DNA of 5,033 nt from Thermococci archaeon (GCA_003663525.1 QMUF01000115.1:1-5033), one strand, 5' to 3'. Positions 1 through 5,033 are shown, numbered from the stretch's first letter. A program made the numbers and translations. The notes: a model not told the origin generated them from the letters alone.

Positions 1-325
1 CAATAATCTTCTCCATTGTTAATGCTGCTCCTCTTCCTTTAATCAGGTTAAGATGTGGATCAACTTCATCAGCTCCATCAACAGCAATGTCTATTGCATC
101 AACCTCATCAAGGGTTACGACCGGAATACCACTTTCAAGGGCCAAAAGTCTAGATTGATGAGAAGTGGGGATCCCATAAACCTCCTCAAGTTCTTCAGTC
201 ATCAGCTTCTTCCCCAACATCTGGATGAAGTAGGCTGTAGTTGATCCAGTACCTAAACCAATGATCATATCATCATCTATATACCGCAAAGCCTCTTTTG
301 CAACTAGTTTTTTTAGCTTTTCCAT
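1..325 (-). CDS. rpiA: Ribose-5-phosphate isomerase A, N-terminal part (cut by window edge)
   Basis: This enzyme interconverts ribose 5-phosphate and ribulose 5-phosphate in the cytoplasm; in Thermococcales it supplies ribose for nucleotides. The minus-strand frame is open for 108 codons from ATG 325-323 to the left edge. It shows the RpiA signatures in order: the phosphate loop GLGTGST (residues 23-29), DGADEVD (83-89) and KGRGAA followed by EK (96-106). D83, D86, K96 and E105 match the catalytic and substrate residues of the family (E. coli D81, D84, K94, E103). The family is about 220-230 residues long, so roughly half is present. The start is chosen because AAGGG (337-333) lies 7 bases upstream; the nearer ATG at 329-327 is in a frame that stops after 18 codons. 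The start lies 3 bases beyond the stop of the upstream gene, which suggests translational coupling. No sign of decay is seen. Confidence 0.95.
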   Translation of the reverse strand, partial: MEKLKKLVAKEALRYIDDDMIIGLGTGSTTAYFIQMLGKKLMTEELEEVYGIPTSHQSRLLALESGIPVVTLDEVDAIDIAVDGADEVDPHLNLIKGRGAALTMEKII

Positions 326-328
326 TCA

Positions 329-652
329 TCATCCCTTCGTTATGTTGTAGAGTAGTGATTGATTTGAATAAAATTTCGGCTCTGGTTGGAGTATTAAGTT
401 ATAACTAAACAGTGTGAAGTACAACCAGAACAAAATGAAGCTCCATATGCCTTTTTTCAAGAGGACCCTATCATTTTTAAGTTCTTCAGGAAGGTCTTTA
501 ACAACGGCCATAACTATCTTTGGTGAGATTAAATAAACTAACAAGCCGACAACGTAGCCCATTGGAGCCTGAGTAGATAAAACGCCACTAATCACTCCTG
601 CTAATGCACCGATCCCATAAAATATGATCGACATTTTATTTTCAGCGTTCAC
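329..652 (-). CDS. Small three-helix membrane protein, EMC6-like (Rab5IP family)
   Basis: This 107-residue protein has three predicted membrane helices at about residues 8-27, 31-51 and 68-88, a charged loop (about 52-67: KDLPEELKNDR then KK) and a polar C-terminal tail. The first two helices are rich in small residues (G13, G15, G19, G23) and the third is aromatic (W70, F72, F75, W76, Y78, F79). The layout and spacing resemble eukaryotic EMC6: a Gly-rich hairpin, a short charged loop and a helix with the FWxxF-type pattern. EMC6 partners the Oxa1-type insertase EMC3 in membrane protein insertion. The archaeal role is inferred, as a partner of a YidC/Oxa1-like insertase. The GTG start at 652 is chosen because AGGTGAT (664-658) lies 5 bases upstream; the internal ATG at 634 has no well-placed ribosome site. 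It ends in TGA overlapping an out-of-frame ATG, just before rpiA. Fold assignment is by pattern only. Confidence 0.6.
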   Translation of the reverse strand: MNAENKMSIIFYGIGALAGVISGVLSTQAPMGYVVGLLVYLISPKIVMAVVKDLPEELKNDRVLLKKGIWSFILFWLYFTLFSYNLILQPEPKFYSNQSLLYNITKG

Positions 653-657
653 CTTCT

Positions 658-664
658 ATCACCT
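658..664 (-). promoter_or_regulatory. Shine-Dalgarno site of the EMC6-like gene
   Basis: AGGTGAT reads on the minus strand, 5 bases upstream of GTG 652-650. It decides the start in favour of the GTG over the ATG six codons further in. Confidence 0.6.
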
Positions 665-684
665 AAAACTTACTTTAAAGATTC

Positions 685-700
685 ATTTAAAATACTTTCC
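685..700 (-). promoter_or_regulatory. Possible weak BRE/TATA promoter before the EMC6-like gene
   Basis: On the minus strand GGAAAG (700-695) is followed by TATTTTAAAT (694-685), which resembles an archaeal BRE plus TATA box. A start about 25 bases downstream would fall near 662-664, leaving a very short leader that begins at the ribosome site. It lies in the 49-base gap after the threonine-synthase-like gene. It could be an internal promoter for the EMC6-like gene and rpiA, or simply AT-rich spacer. Confidence 0.25.
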
Positions 701-701
701 A

Positions 702-2033
702 TTATTCCTCAAAGTTTTCAAGTAATCTTTGTCCCTTTTCAGTGAGTCTGTAGTATGTTCTTCTACCACGTTTATAAGCTTCTTCTATCAACTCGAGGCT
801 TTCAAGCTCTTTTATATGCTGATAAACTGCTTGATATTTCATAGGCTTTTCTAGATTTTCCCAAAGTTCATAACCGTACATGGGCCTTTCTCTCAATAAG
901 CGGAGAATACTTAATTTTGTTCCCCCTATTGAAAAGCGTTCTTTTTCCTCCACATAATAGCTTTTGAGGCCCGATCCTGTTACAACCAATCCAACTTTAT
1001 CGTCTTTCTCGAAATATCCGTCCTCATGCAACTTCAACAAAGCTGGAATAACAACTGCTGATGAATATTCAGCAAAGACTCCCTCCTTTGCAAGCTCTTT
1101 TTCTCCGAGATCAAGCTCTTCTTCCCTGACAAGTACTGCAGTCCCTCCACTTTCTTTTACAGCATTCGTTGCAAGTTCCTTATTGACAGGATCCTTGACA
1201 TAAAGACCTAAAGCCTTTGTAAAGTCTTTTTTTGAGGTTAGACCCAATATCTCTGATGCAATCGGGGAACAATTTTCACTTTGCACTGCCACCAATTTTG
1301 GAAGCTCTTCTATGGTTCCTACCTCTAAAAGTTCTTTAAAGCCTTTGTATATACTGTATAAGTTGCTCCCACTTCCAGTAGGAATAATCACATGACTTGG
1401 ATTTATGTCTTCCCACAATTCGAAGGCAAGAGTTTTTTGCCCTTCAAGTCCAATTATATTGTTTTCCGGAGTTATATCATATAGGCCATTTAGCCGAGAG
1501 AGTTCCGATGCGTATTCAATACACTCATCCACGCTATCTCCATATCTTATGATCTTTGCACCAAATGCAATCATCTGGATAAGTTTTCCCCGATCCACTT
1601 TTTTAGGGACTACAACAAAGGCCTCTTTGTTTGCCCTTGCTGCATAAGCAGCTAGAGAAGCTGCTGCGTTCCCATCACTCGCAACAATAAAACCATTGTT
1701 AGCATGAGATAAACCATAAGAAACCCCTACAGTTGCCAATCTATCTCTAAATGAACCAGTAGGATTTCGAGTTTCATCCTTAATAAAAACTGCAAAACCA
1801 AGCTTTTCACTCATTTTTGCTCTGACTAATGGTGTCCCTCCTTCCTTGAGGGAGATTACTTTTTTGACTGGAGGTAAAAGTTCCTTGTATTTCCATACTC
1901 CCCTCTCTCGATTTTTCCATTTAGTAATATCTATAGAGGAATAATCATACCTGATCTCAAGAAGTGCACCACATATGCATCTAGGAGGAATAAAATGGCC
2001 ATATTCTCTTCCACACTTGGCACATTTTATCAT
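702..2033 (-). CDS. Threonine-synthase-like protein lacking the PLP lysine, fused to a PadR-like winged helix
   Basis: This 443-residue protein has three parts. Residues 1-22 form a zinc ribbon with CxxC (C4, C7) and CxC (C19, C21), as in many archaeal threonine synthases. About residues 60-365 are a fold-type II PLP-enzyme domain: GGTPL (65-69), KDETRNPTGSF (85-95), SDGNAAASLAAYAARA (119-134), the phosphate-loop-like PTGSGSN (218-224) and TGSGLK (352-357). About 369-443 are a winged helix with PadR features: ILRLLRERPMYGYELWENL, a recognition-helix region (VYQHIKELESLELIE) and a GRRTYYRLTEKG wing.

The Schiff-base lysine of the SFKDR motif is arginine here (R96, AGA at 1748-1746), so ordinary PLP catalysis is not expected. 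The rest of the frame is intact and well conserved, which argues against a decaying gene. I infer a ligand-sensing transcription regulator; an enzyme with an unusual active site remains possible. ATG 2033 is chosen because GGTGA (2043-2039) lies 5 bases upstream; the frame extends 28 codons further, but that part overlaps fttA. It lies 31 bases after fttA. Confidence 0.85.
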   Translation of the reverse strand: MIKCAKCGREYGHFIPPRCICGALLEIRYDYSSIDITKWKNRERGVWKYKELLPPVKKVISLKEGGTPLVRAKMSEKLGFAVFIKDETRNPTGSFRDRLATVGVSYGLSHANNGFIVASDGNAAASLAAYAARANKEAFVVVPKKVDRGKLIQMIAFGAKIIRYGDSVDECIEYASELSRLNGLYDITPENNIIGLEGQKTLAFELWEDINPSHVIIPTGSGSNLYSIYKGFKELLEVGTIEELPKLVAVQSENCSPIASEILGLTSKKDFTKALGLYVKDPVNKELATNAVKESGGTAVLVREEELDLGEKELAKEGVFAEYSSAVVIPALLKLHEDGYFEKDDKVGLVVTGSGLKSYYVEEKERFSIGGTKLSILRLLRERPMYGYELWENLEKPMKYQAVYQHIKELESLELIEEAYKRGRRTYYRLTEKGQRLLENFEE

Positions 2034-2038
2034 TCCAC

Positions 2039-2043
2039 TCACC
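2039..2043 (-). promoter_or_regulatory. Shine-Dalgarno site of the threonine-synthase-like gene
   Basis: GGTGA on the minus strand, 5 bases before ATG 2033-2031. It supports this start over the longer frame reaching back to 2117. The next M of the protein (MIKCAKCG) begins directly with the zinc ribbon, as expected for the family. Confidence 0.6.
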
Positions 2044-2064
2044 AAATAAAAATTAGAAGAGAAA
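2044..2064 (-). terminator. U-rich tract between fttA and the threonine-synthase-like gene (possible partial terminator)
   Basis: Immediately after the fttA stop codon the transcript would read a pyrimidine-rich stretch, 16 U and 2 to 3 C among 21 bases, including a run of five U. Archaeal RNA polymerase terminates at U-rich tracts, and FttA-dependent termination acts at such sites. With only 31 bases to the next gene, partial termination with read-through is the likely outcome, if it acts at all. Confidence 0.35.
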
Positions 2065-4011
2065 TTACTTAAGTCTAATGGCATCCAAATTGGTTGGAGC
2101 TCTTGTAGAAATACCAAATCTCTTGTGAATACTTGAAGCCAAATCCAAACATTTCTGAGGTTCGCCGTGTACAGTGATTACTCTCTCTGGTCTTGGTCTT
2201 ACTCTTGCAACATAAGTCATCAATTCTCTTCTATCAGCGTGACCTGAAAATCCATCTATTGTGTGAATCTCCATGTTTATTTGAATAGCTTCAGTTTTTC
2301 CTCCTTCTCCAATCATTGGGATCTCTCTAAGACCTCTCTGAACTTGTCTACCTAGTGTACCTTCGGCCTGATAGCTTACGAAAACGAGAGAATTTCTCGG
2401 GTCAGATGCTAAATGCTTGAAATACTCAACACTTGGTCCTCCCACAAGCATACCAGAAGAGGCTATAATTATAGCCGGTTCTTCGCTTTCTATAATGTCT
2501 TTTCTTTCGTTAGCATTTGCCACTGGTTTGAATATTTCATTTAGGAATGGATTATAACCCTCATGGAATATCTGGTTTCTTAGGTTTTTACTTAAGTACT
2601 CTGGGTATGCTGTGTGAATAGCTGTGGCCTCCCAAATCATTCCATCAAGGTAAATTGGGACGTCAAACCCCCCGACTCTGGCATAGTCCTCTAAAGCTAT
2701 CATGATTTCTTGGGATCTCCCCACTGCCATAGCAGGTATTAAGACCTTCCCTTTTCTCTTTATTGTATGCATGATAACTTCAATGAGTTTCTTCTCCGCT
2801 TCTTCTCTGGGCATTTGGTAATCTCTACTACCACCATACGTAGACTCCATGATAAGGGTTTCAAGTCTGGGGAACTTTGCATTTGCAGGCTCAAATAAAC
2901 GTGTGGGGATGAATTTAAAATCTCCAGTAACAGCTATATTGTGGAGTCCATTTCCAACGTGTAGATGGGCTATTGAAGATCCAAGAACGTGACCTGCGTT
3001 GTGTAAAGTAAGTCTGAGATCTGGAGAGATGTCTCTAACTTCTCCATAATCTAAAGTAATGGTGTGTTTGACAACCTCCTTAATGTCTTTCATTCTGTAG
3101 AGAGGTTCAACCCCATTACTCTGCTGAATTTCAATAAAGTCTTTTTGGAGAAGAATCATAAGATCCCTCGTGGGAGGGGTGGTATAAATAGGCCCATCAA
3201 ATAGATTGTATCTAAACAAATATGGCAACAATCCAGAGTGATCCAAGTGGGCGTGAGTGATTATTATTGCATCCAAAAGTCCTTCTTTGAGAACATAGGT
3301 AAATTCTGGAGCTTCAAAGTGTGGCAGGCCCTTCTTAGGGTCATTAAGCTCAGCTATATTGACTCCAAAATCAACCAGTACAAAACTCTCATTTGTTTGA
3401 AGGAGTAAAGCACTTCTACCAACTTCTCTAAATCCTCCAAGAGCTGTTATTCTTATCCAGTCACTTTTAAGCTCCGGCTTTCTATATATGTTTCTTCCAA
3501 CTTGCCGCAGGAACTTTCTCCTGTCTTTGCTTTCTGATTGAAGAATCCCTCTAATGGAGTATATGGTCTGGGATTGTAATGGAGGTGTCCTGATAACTTT
3601 AGGGGCCCAATAAACTTTTTGTGTAATTTCTCTGAGAGTCTCACCATTTTTTCCAATAACAAGTCCCGGTTTTTTGGCTTCAATTATAACCTCTCCAACA
3701 GAAGGATCAAAGCTAATGTTAGTTATCTCAGCTTCAGAAGGGACTATTTCTCTAATCTTCTTTTCAGCTTCCTCAGGCTTAAGAAGAACAGTTGGATCTG
3801 GTCTAACACTAATCCTCTTCTTTAAAACTTTAGCAAGATTTTTTATAAGCTCTCCATCTTGCATTACAACTTCAGGATTCTTAACATAGATAACAAGTTC
3901 AGGCCCTTCAAATTCAACATCAGTTATCTTAGCTTCTCTAGGTACCATCTGATTTATGATCTCTCTAATTTCCTTTAGGATCTCTTCAACGTTTGTTTCT
4001 CTCTTTATCAC
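2065..4011 (-). CDS. fttA: aCPSF1/FttA: KH-domain beta-CASP ribonuclease and transcription termination factor
   Basis: The protein is the archaeal homologue of CPSF73 and terminates transcription by cleaving U-rich nascent RNA 3' ends behind RNA polymerase. Its 648 residues equal the usual Thermococcales length. Domains in order: KHa (about 1-68, without a clear GxxG loop), KHb (about 69-144, with GKNG at 120-123), and a metallo-beta-lactamase fold split by a beta-CASP domain (about 384-575). Visible catalytic motifs are HAHLDH (253-258), H341 in NAGHVLGSS, D364 in TGDF, motif A E389 in MESTYGG, motif B H591 in FSGHAD and motif C H615 in VHGE. All zinc ligands are present, so the nuclease should be active.

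The start is the GTG at 4011, because GAGAGGTGA (4025-4017) lies 5 bases upstream and the protein then begins MIKRETNVEEIL as in relatives; a GTG at 4020 sits inside that ribosome site. It follows psmB after 18 bases, so the two are probably co-transcribed. It probably works as a dimer in contact with Spt4/5 and RNA polymerase. Confidence 0.97.
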   Translation of the reverse strand: MIKRETNVEEILKEIREIINQMVPREAKITDVEFEGPELVIYVKNPEVVMQDGELIKNLAKVLKKRISVRPDPTVLLKPEEAEKKIREIVPSEAEITNISFDPSVGEVIIEAKKPGLVIGKNGETLREITQKVYWAPKVIRTPPLQSQTIYSIRGILQSESKDRRKFLRQVGRNIYRKPELKSDWIRITALGGFREVGRSALLLQTNESFVLVDFGVNIAELNDPKKGLPHFEAPEFTYVLKEGLLDAIIITHAHLDHSGLLPYLFRYNLFDGPIYTTPPTRDLMILLQKDFIEIQQSNGVEPLYRMKDIKEVVKHTITLDYGEVRDISPDLRLTLHNAGHVLGSSIAHLHVGNGLHNIAVTGDFKFIPTRLFEPANAKFPRLETLIMESTYGGSRDYQMPREEAEKKLIEVIMHTIKRKGKVLIPAMAVGRSQEIMIALEDYARVGGFDVPIYLDGMIWEATAIHTAYPEYLSKNLRNQIFHEGYNPFLNEIFKPVANANERKDIIESEEPAIIIASSGMLVGGPSVEYFKHLASDPRNSLVFVSYQAEGTLGRQVQRGLREIPMIGEGGKTEAIQINMEIHTIDGFSGHADRRELMTYVARVRPRPERVITVHGEPQKCLDLASSIHKRFGISTRAPTNLDAIRLK

Positions 4012-4016
4012 GCTAA

Positions 4017-4025
4017 TCACCTCTC
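4017..4025 (-). promoter_or_regulatory. Shine-Dalgarno site of fttA
   Basis: GAGAGGTGA on the minus strand, 5 bases before GTG 4011-4009. It is the strongest ribosome site in the cluster and lies within the 18-base psmB-fttA gap. It rules out the upstream GTG at 4020, which it overlaps. Confidence 0.75.
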
Positions 4026-4029
4026 AGAA

Positions 4030-4644
4030 CTAAAGCTTTTTGAGTATTTTCTCCACTTCTTCTTTAGAAAGCTCTCTGTAACCCTCTTTGTCTATGATAA
4101 CTGACATTATTCCATCTCCAGTAAAAACATCTCTTTTTATAGCAGTGTTTATGGCTTTTATTGCAAGCTTAACCCCGTTCTTCAGAGTAATTTTTTCACT
4201 ATATTCATTATCTAAAATAGAGTATGCAAACTCCATACCCGAACCTGCAGAAACATACTTATCTTCGGTAATTCCTCCAGCCATGTCAATTGAATAAAGA
4301 CTCGGCTTCTCATCATGACCTCCGATTAAGAACCAACCAAAATATGGAAGGTGCTTCTTACCACTTAAAATGTTTGAAGTTAGAGTGGCCAATGCTTTTG
4401 TACTCATTTCCTTACCGACTTTTGCTCTGTATAACTTTGCTTCTGCTCTGAGTGCTCTAACAAGGCTCAATATGTCGCCCACCGTTCCTGCTCCTGCCAG
4501 TGCCAGGTGATCATCTACCTGGAATATTTTAGTAACTCCCTTTGAAATAACCATATTACCCAATGAAGCTCTCCTGTCTGCAGTTAAGACTACTCCATCC
4601 TTACAAACAATGCCCACTGTCGTTGTCCCTTTAATTTTGTCCAA
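4030..4644 (-). CDS. psmB: 20S proteasome beta subunit (catalytic, N-terminal threonine)
   Basis: This is the proteolytic subunit of the archaeal 20S proteasome; it degrades unfolded or targeted proteins fed by PAN. The precursor begins MDKIKG and self-cleaves before the threonine of GTTTVG. Counting that threonine as Thr1 (codon 4626-4624), the family's catalytic residues fall in place: Asp17 (TADRR), Lys33 (TKIF), Ser129 (SAGSGM) and Asp166 (KRDVF). Thr169 replaces the common serine, a mild change. GTVGD and the C-terminal helix are typical, and the mature chain is about 198 residues.

The frame is open to a GTG at 4653, but that codon lies inside the ribosome site GGGGTG (4656-4651). I prefer the TTG at 4644, 6 bases downstream, giving a 6-residue propeptide similar in length to relatives. 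Thermococcales often carry two beta genes. The neighbourhood beside fttA matches the beta1-type gene of Pyrococcus furiosus, as far as I recall. It is first in the operon. Confidence 0.95.
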
Positions 4645-4650
4645 AGCCCA

Positions 4651-4656
4651 CACCCC
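4651..4656 (-). promoter_or_regulatory. psmB: Shine-Dalgarno site of psmB
   Basis: GGGGTG on the minus strand ends 6 bases before TTG 4644-4642. It overlaps the alternative GTG at 4653-4651, which makes that codon an unlikely start. Confidence 0.5.
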
Positions 4657-4688
4657 TTAGGAATATTTTCTTAGCTTGAGAATAGAAA

Positions 4689-4703
4689 CAACTGCTACAG
4701 TTG
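4689..4703 (-). repeat. Perfect inverted repeat at the predicted psmB transcription start
   Basis: CAACTG, three bases, CAGTTG: six-base arms without mismatch. It lies where transcription from the TATA box at 4729-4721 should begin (near 4699) and extends into the leader. It could be a repressor site at the start, or a small hairpin at the 5' end of the mRNA. I do not recognise it as the site of a named regulator. Confidence 0.55.
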
Positions 4704-4705
4704 GG

Positions 4706-4729
4706 CTTTTATTACGGTAGTATTTAAAG
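4706..4729 (-). promoter_or_regulatory. Imperfect palindrome over and downstream of the psmB TATA box (candidate operator)
   Basis: On the minus strand CTTTAAATAC, four bases, GTAATAAAAG: ten-base arms matching at 8 of 10 positions. The left arm includes the TATA box. The TTTA-AC-gap-GT-AAA layout recalls what I remember of the palindromic sites of the Thermococcales heat-shock repressor Phr, but the gap may differ by one base. A bound protein would block TBP or polymerase. Confidence 0.35.
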
Positions 4730-4736
4730 TTTTCGC
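4721..4736 (-). promoter_or_regulatory. BRE/TATA promoter of the psmB-fttA operon
   Basis: On the minus strand GCGAAAA (4736-4730) followed by CTTTAAATA (4729-4721) is a good archaeal BRE and TATA box. Transcription should start about 25 bases downstream, near 4699, giving a leader of about 55 bases to TTG 4644. It is the only strong promoter seen for the five minus-strand genes. Confidence 0.7.
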
Positions 4737-4883
4737 AAAAATGTTAGCTTTTCCACTCTAAAGTTTGAGATACAAAAAACTAAGAACAAGCAATTATACT
4801 CACAAATTCCTCCCTTTAGGACAGCAGAAAGATCAACTAAGCTTACCTTCATTACTATATGAAATGGCATGTCTCCAGATATA
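4737..4883. other. AT-rich spacer between the two divergent promoters
   Basis: I see no convincing gene here. One minus-strand stretch carries a ribosome-site-like GGGAGG (4814-4809) six bases before the GTG at 4803. The frame codes only seven residues (MSIIACS) before TAG, and a run of six T follows at about 4773-4778. I checked for C/D box RNA motifs and found at most one degenerate C-like box, without partners. Confidence 0.4.
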
Positions 4884-4899
4884 AGAAAAGCTTTTATTT
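4884..4899 (+). promoter_or_regulatory. BRE/TATA promoter of serK
   Basis: AGAAAAG (4884-4890) followed by CTTTTATTT (4891-4899) resembles an archaeal BRE plus TATA box. A start about 25 bases on, near 4920, leaves a leader of about 23 bases containing the ribosome site. The ten bases AAAAGCTTTT (4886-4895) are self-complementary, which may be chance. Confidence 0.55.
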
Positions 4900-4929
4900 C
4901 ATGAAATGTTTCCCAATAATGTAATCTTA

Positions 4930-4935
4930 GGGGGT
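4930..4935 (+). promoter_or_regulatory. Shine-Dalgarno site of serK
   Basis: GGGGGT lies 7 bases before ATG 4943. It supports that start over the ATG at 4936, whose frame stops after five codons. Confidence 0.55.
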
Positions 4936-4942
4936 ATGAAGA

Positions 4943-5033
4943 ATGGGTGTTGAGAAGGTTCCAAAATACAACATTCCAACAAAAAAAGTTGAATACGTTT
5001 TTATTGAACTCGATAAAATGAAACCTCATGAGC
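4943..5033 (+). CDS. serK: Free serine kinase (ADP-dependent, ParB/sulfiredoxin fold), N-terminal part cut by window edge
   Basis: Only the first 30 codons are present, beginning MGVEKVPKYNIPTKK and continuing VEYVFIELDKMKPHE. This closely matches what I remember of the start of the Thermococcales ParB-like protein (structure known from Pyrococcus furiosus) that is the homologue of SerK of Thermococcus kodakarensis. SerK phosphorylates free L-serine with ADP as donor; the O-phosphoserine feeds cysteine synthesis. The glutamate at position 30, in KPHE, coincides with the catalytic Glu30 reported for SerK. The full protein should be about 240 residues. It is transcribed away from psmB with its own promoter. 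The identification rests on a short segment from memory; a ParB-like protein of other function is the alternative. Confidence 0.75.
   Translation, partial: MGVEKVPKYNIPTKKVEYVFIELDKMKPHE

Noticed and set aside
53..244. 63-codon plus-strand open frame
   Set aside because: It lies opposite the clear RpiA frame and has no family features; it is a shadow.
964..1647. Plus-strand open frames at 964-1203 and 1405-1647
   Set aside because: Both lie antisense to the threonine-synthase-like gene, which has full domain motifs; the Ser/Pro-rich translations are typical shadows.
702..2033. The threonine-synthase-like gene as a decaying pseudogene
   Set aside because: Apart from the lysine change the frame is unbroken, the other motifs are kept and a ribosome site is present, so a changed function is more likely than decay.
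2034..2117. Longer N-terminus for the threonine-synthase-like protein
   Set aside because: The extra 28 residues overlap the fttA 3' end, have no ribosome site and precede the normal zinc-ribbon start.
3453..3889. Open frames of 68-76 codons on both strands inside fttA
   Set aside because: They overlap the KH and metallo-beta-lactamase coding region of fttA and show no features of their own.
4088..4297. 69-codon plus-strand open frame
   Set aside because: It lies opposite the conserved C-terminal half of psmB.
4737..4883. C/D box small RNA in the divergent spacer
   Set aside because: Only one degenerate C-like box (GTAATGA, minus strand) was found, with no matching C', D' and D boxes at normal spacing.
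4936..4953. ATG at 4936 as start of serK
   Set aside because: It is in another frame that stops after five codons; the ATG at 4943 gives the family N-terminus.
4724..5029. 101-codon minus-strand open frame
   Set aside because: It runs antisense to serK and through both promoters, has no good ribosome site and shows no recognisable domain.

Overview
The window looks like a chromosomal segment of a hyperthermophilic euryarchaeon of the order Thermococcales (Pyrococcus or a lower-GC Thermococcus-type species). The evidence is an archaeal proteasome beta subunit next to the KH-domain beta-CASP factor FttA/aCPSF1, an RpiA and a SerK start of Thermococcales type, GGTGA-like Shine-Dalgarno sites, frequent GTG starts, and BRE/TATA-like promoters. 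Base composition is AT-rich by eye. I see no insertion sequence, CRISPR array, tRNA or rRNA.

Five genes lie head to tail on the minus strand. In the direction of transcription (right to left) they are: psmB, proteasome beta subunit (about 4644-4030); fttA, the archaeal CPSF1-type ribonuclease and transcription terminator (4011-2065); a threonine-synthase-like protein fused to a C-terminal winged helix (2033-702); a three-helix membrane protein resembling EMC6 (652-329); and rpiA, ribose-5-phosphate isomerase A, which runs off the left edge (325 to 1). The gaps are short (18, 31, 49 and 3 bases), so a single transcription unit from the promoter at about 4721-4736 is likely. A U-rich tract after fttA and a weak promoter-like site before the EMC6-like gene could split or tune it. 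The divergent gene at the right edge (4943 onwards, plus strand) is the start of a free-serine kinase (SerK, ParB/sulfiredoxin fold). Its promoter and that of psmB share an intergenic region of just under 300 bases.

Functionally the cluster joins protein degradation (PsmB), RNA 3'-end formation and termination (FttA), a probable membrane-insertion partner (EMC6-like) and sugar-phosphate metabolism (RpiA).

The most unusual gene is the threonine-synthase-like one. The lysine that should carry pyridoxal phosphate in the NPTGSFKDR motif is arginine (codon 1746-1748), and a PadR-like winged helix is fused at the C-terminus. I infer a former enzyme turned ligand-sensing regulator. A second point of interest is the psmB control region, which has two inverted repeats: one over the TATA box and one at the predicted transcription start.
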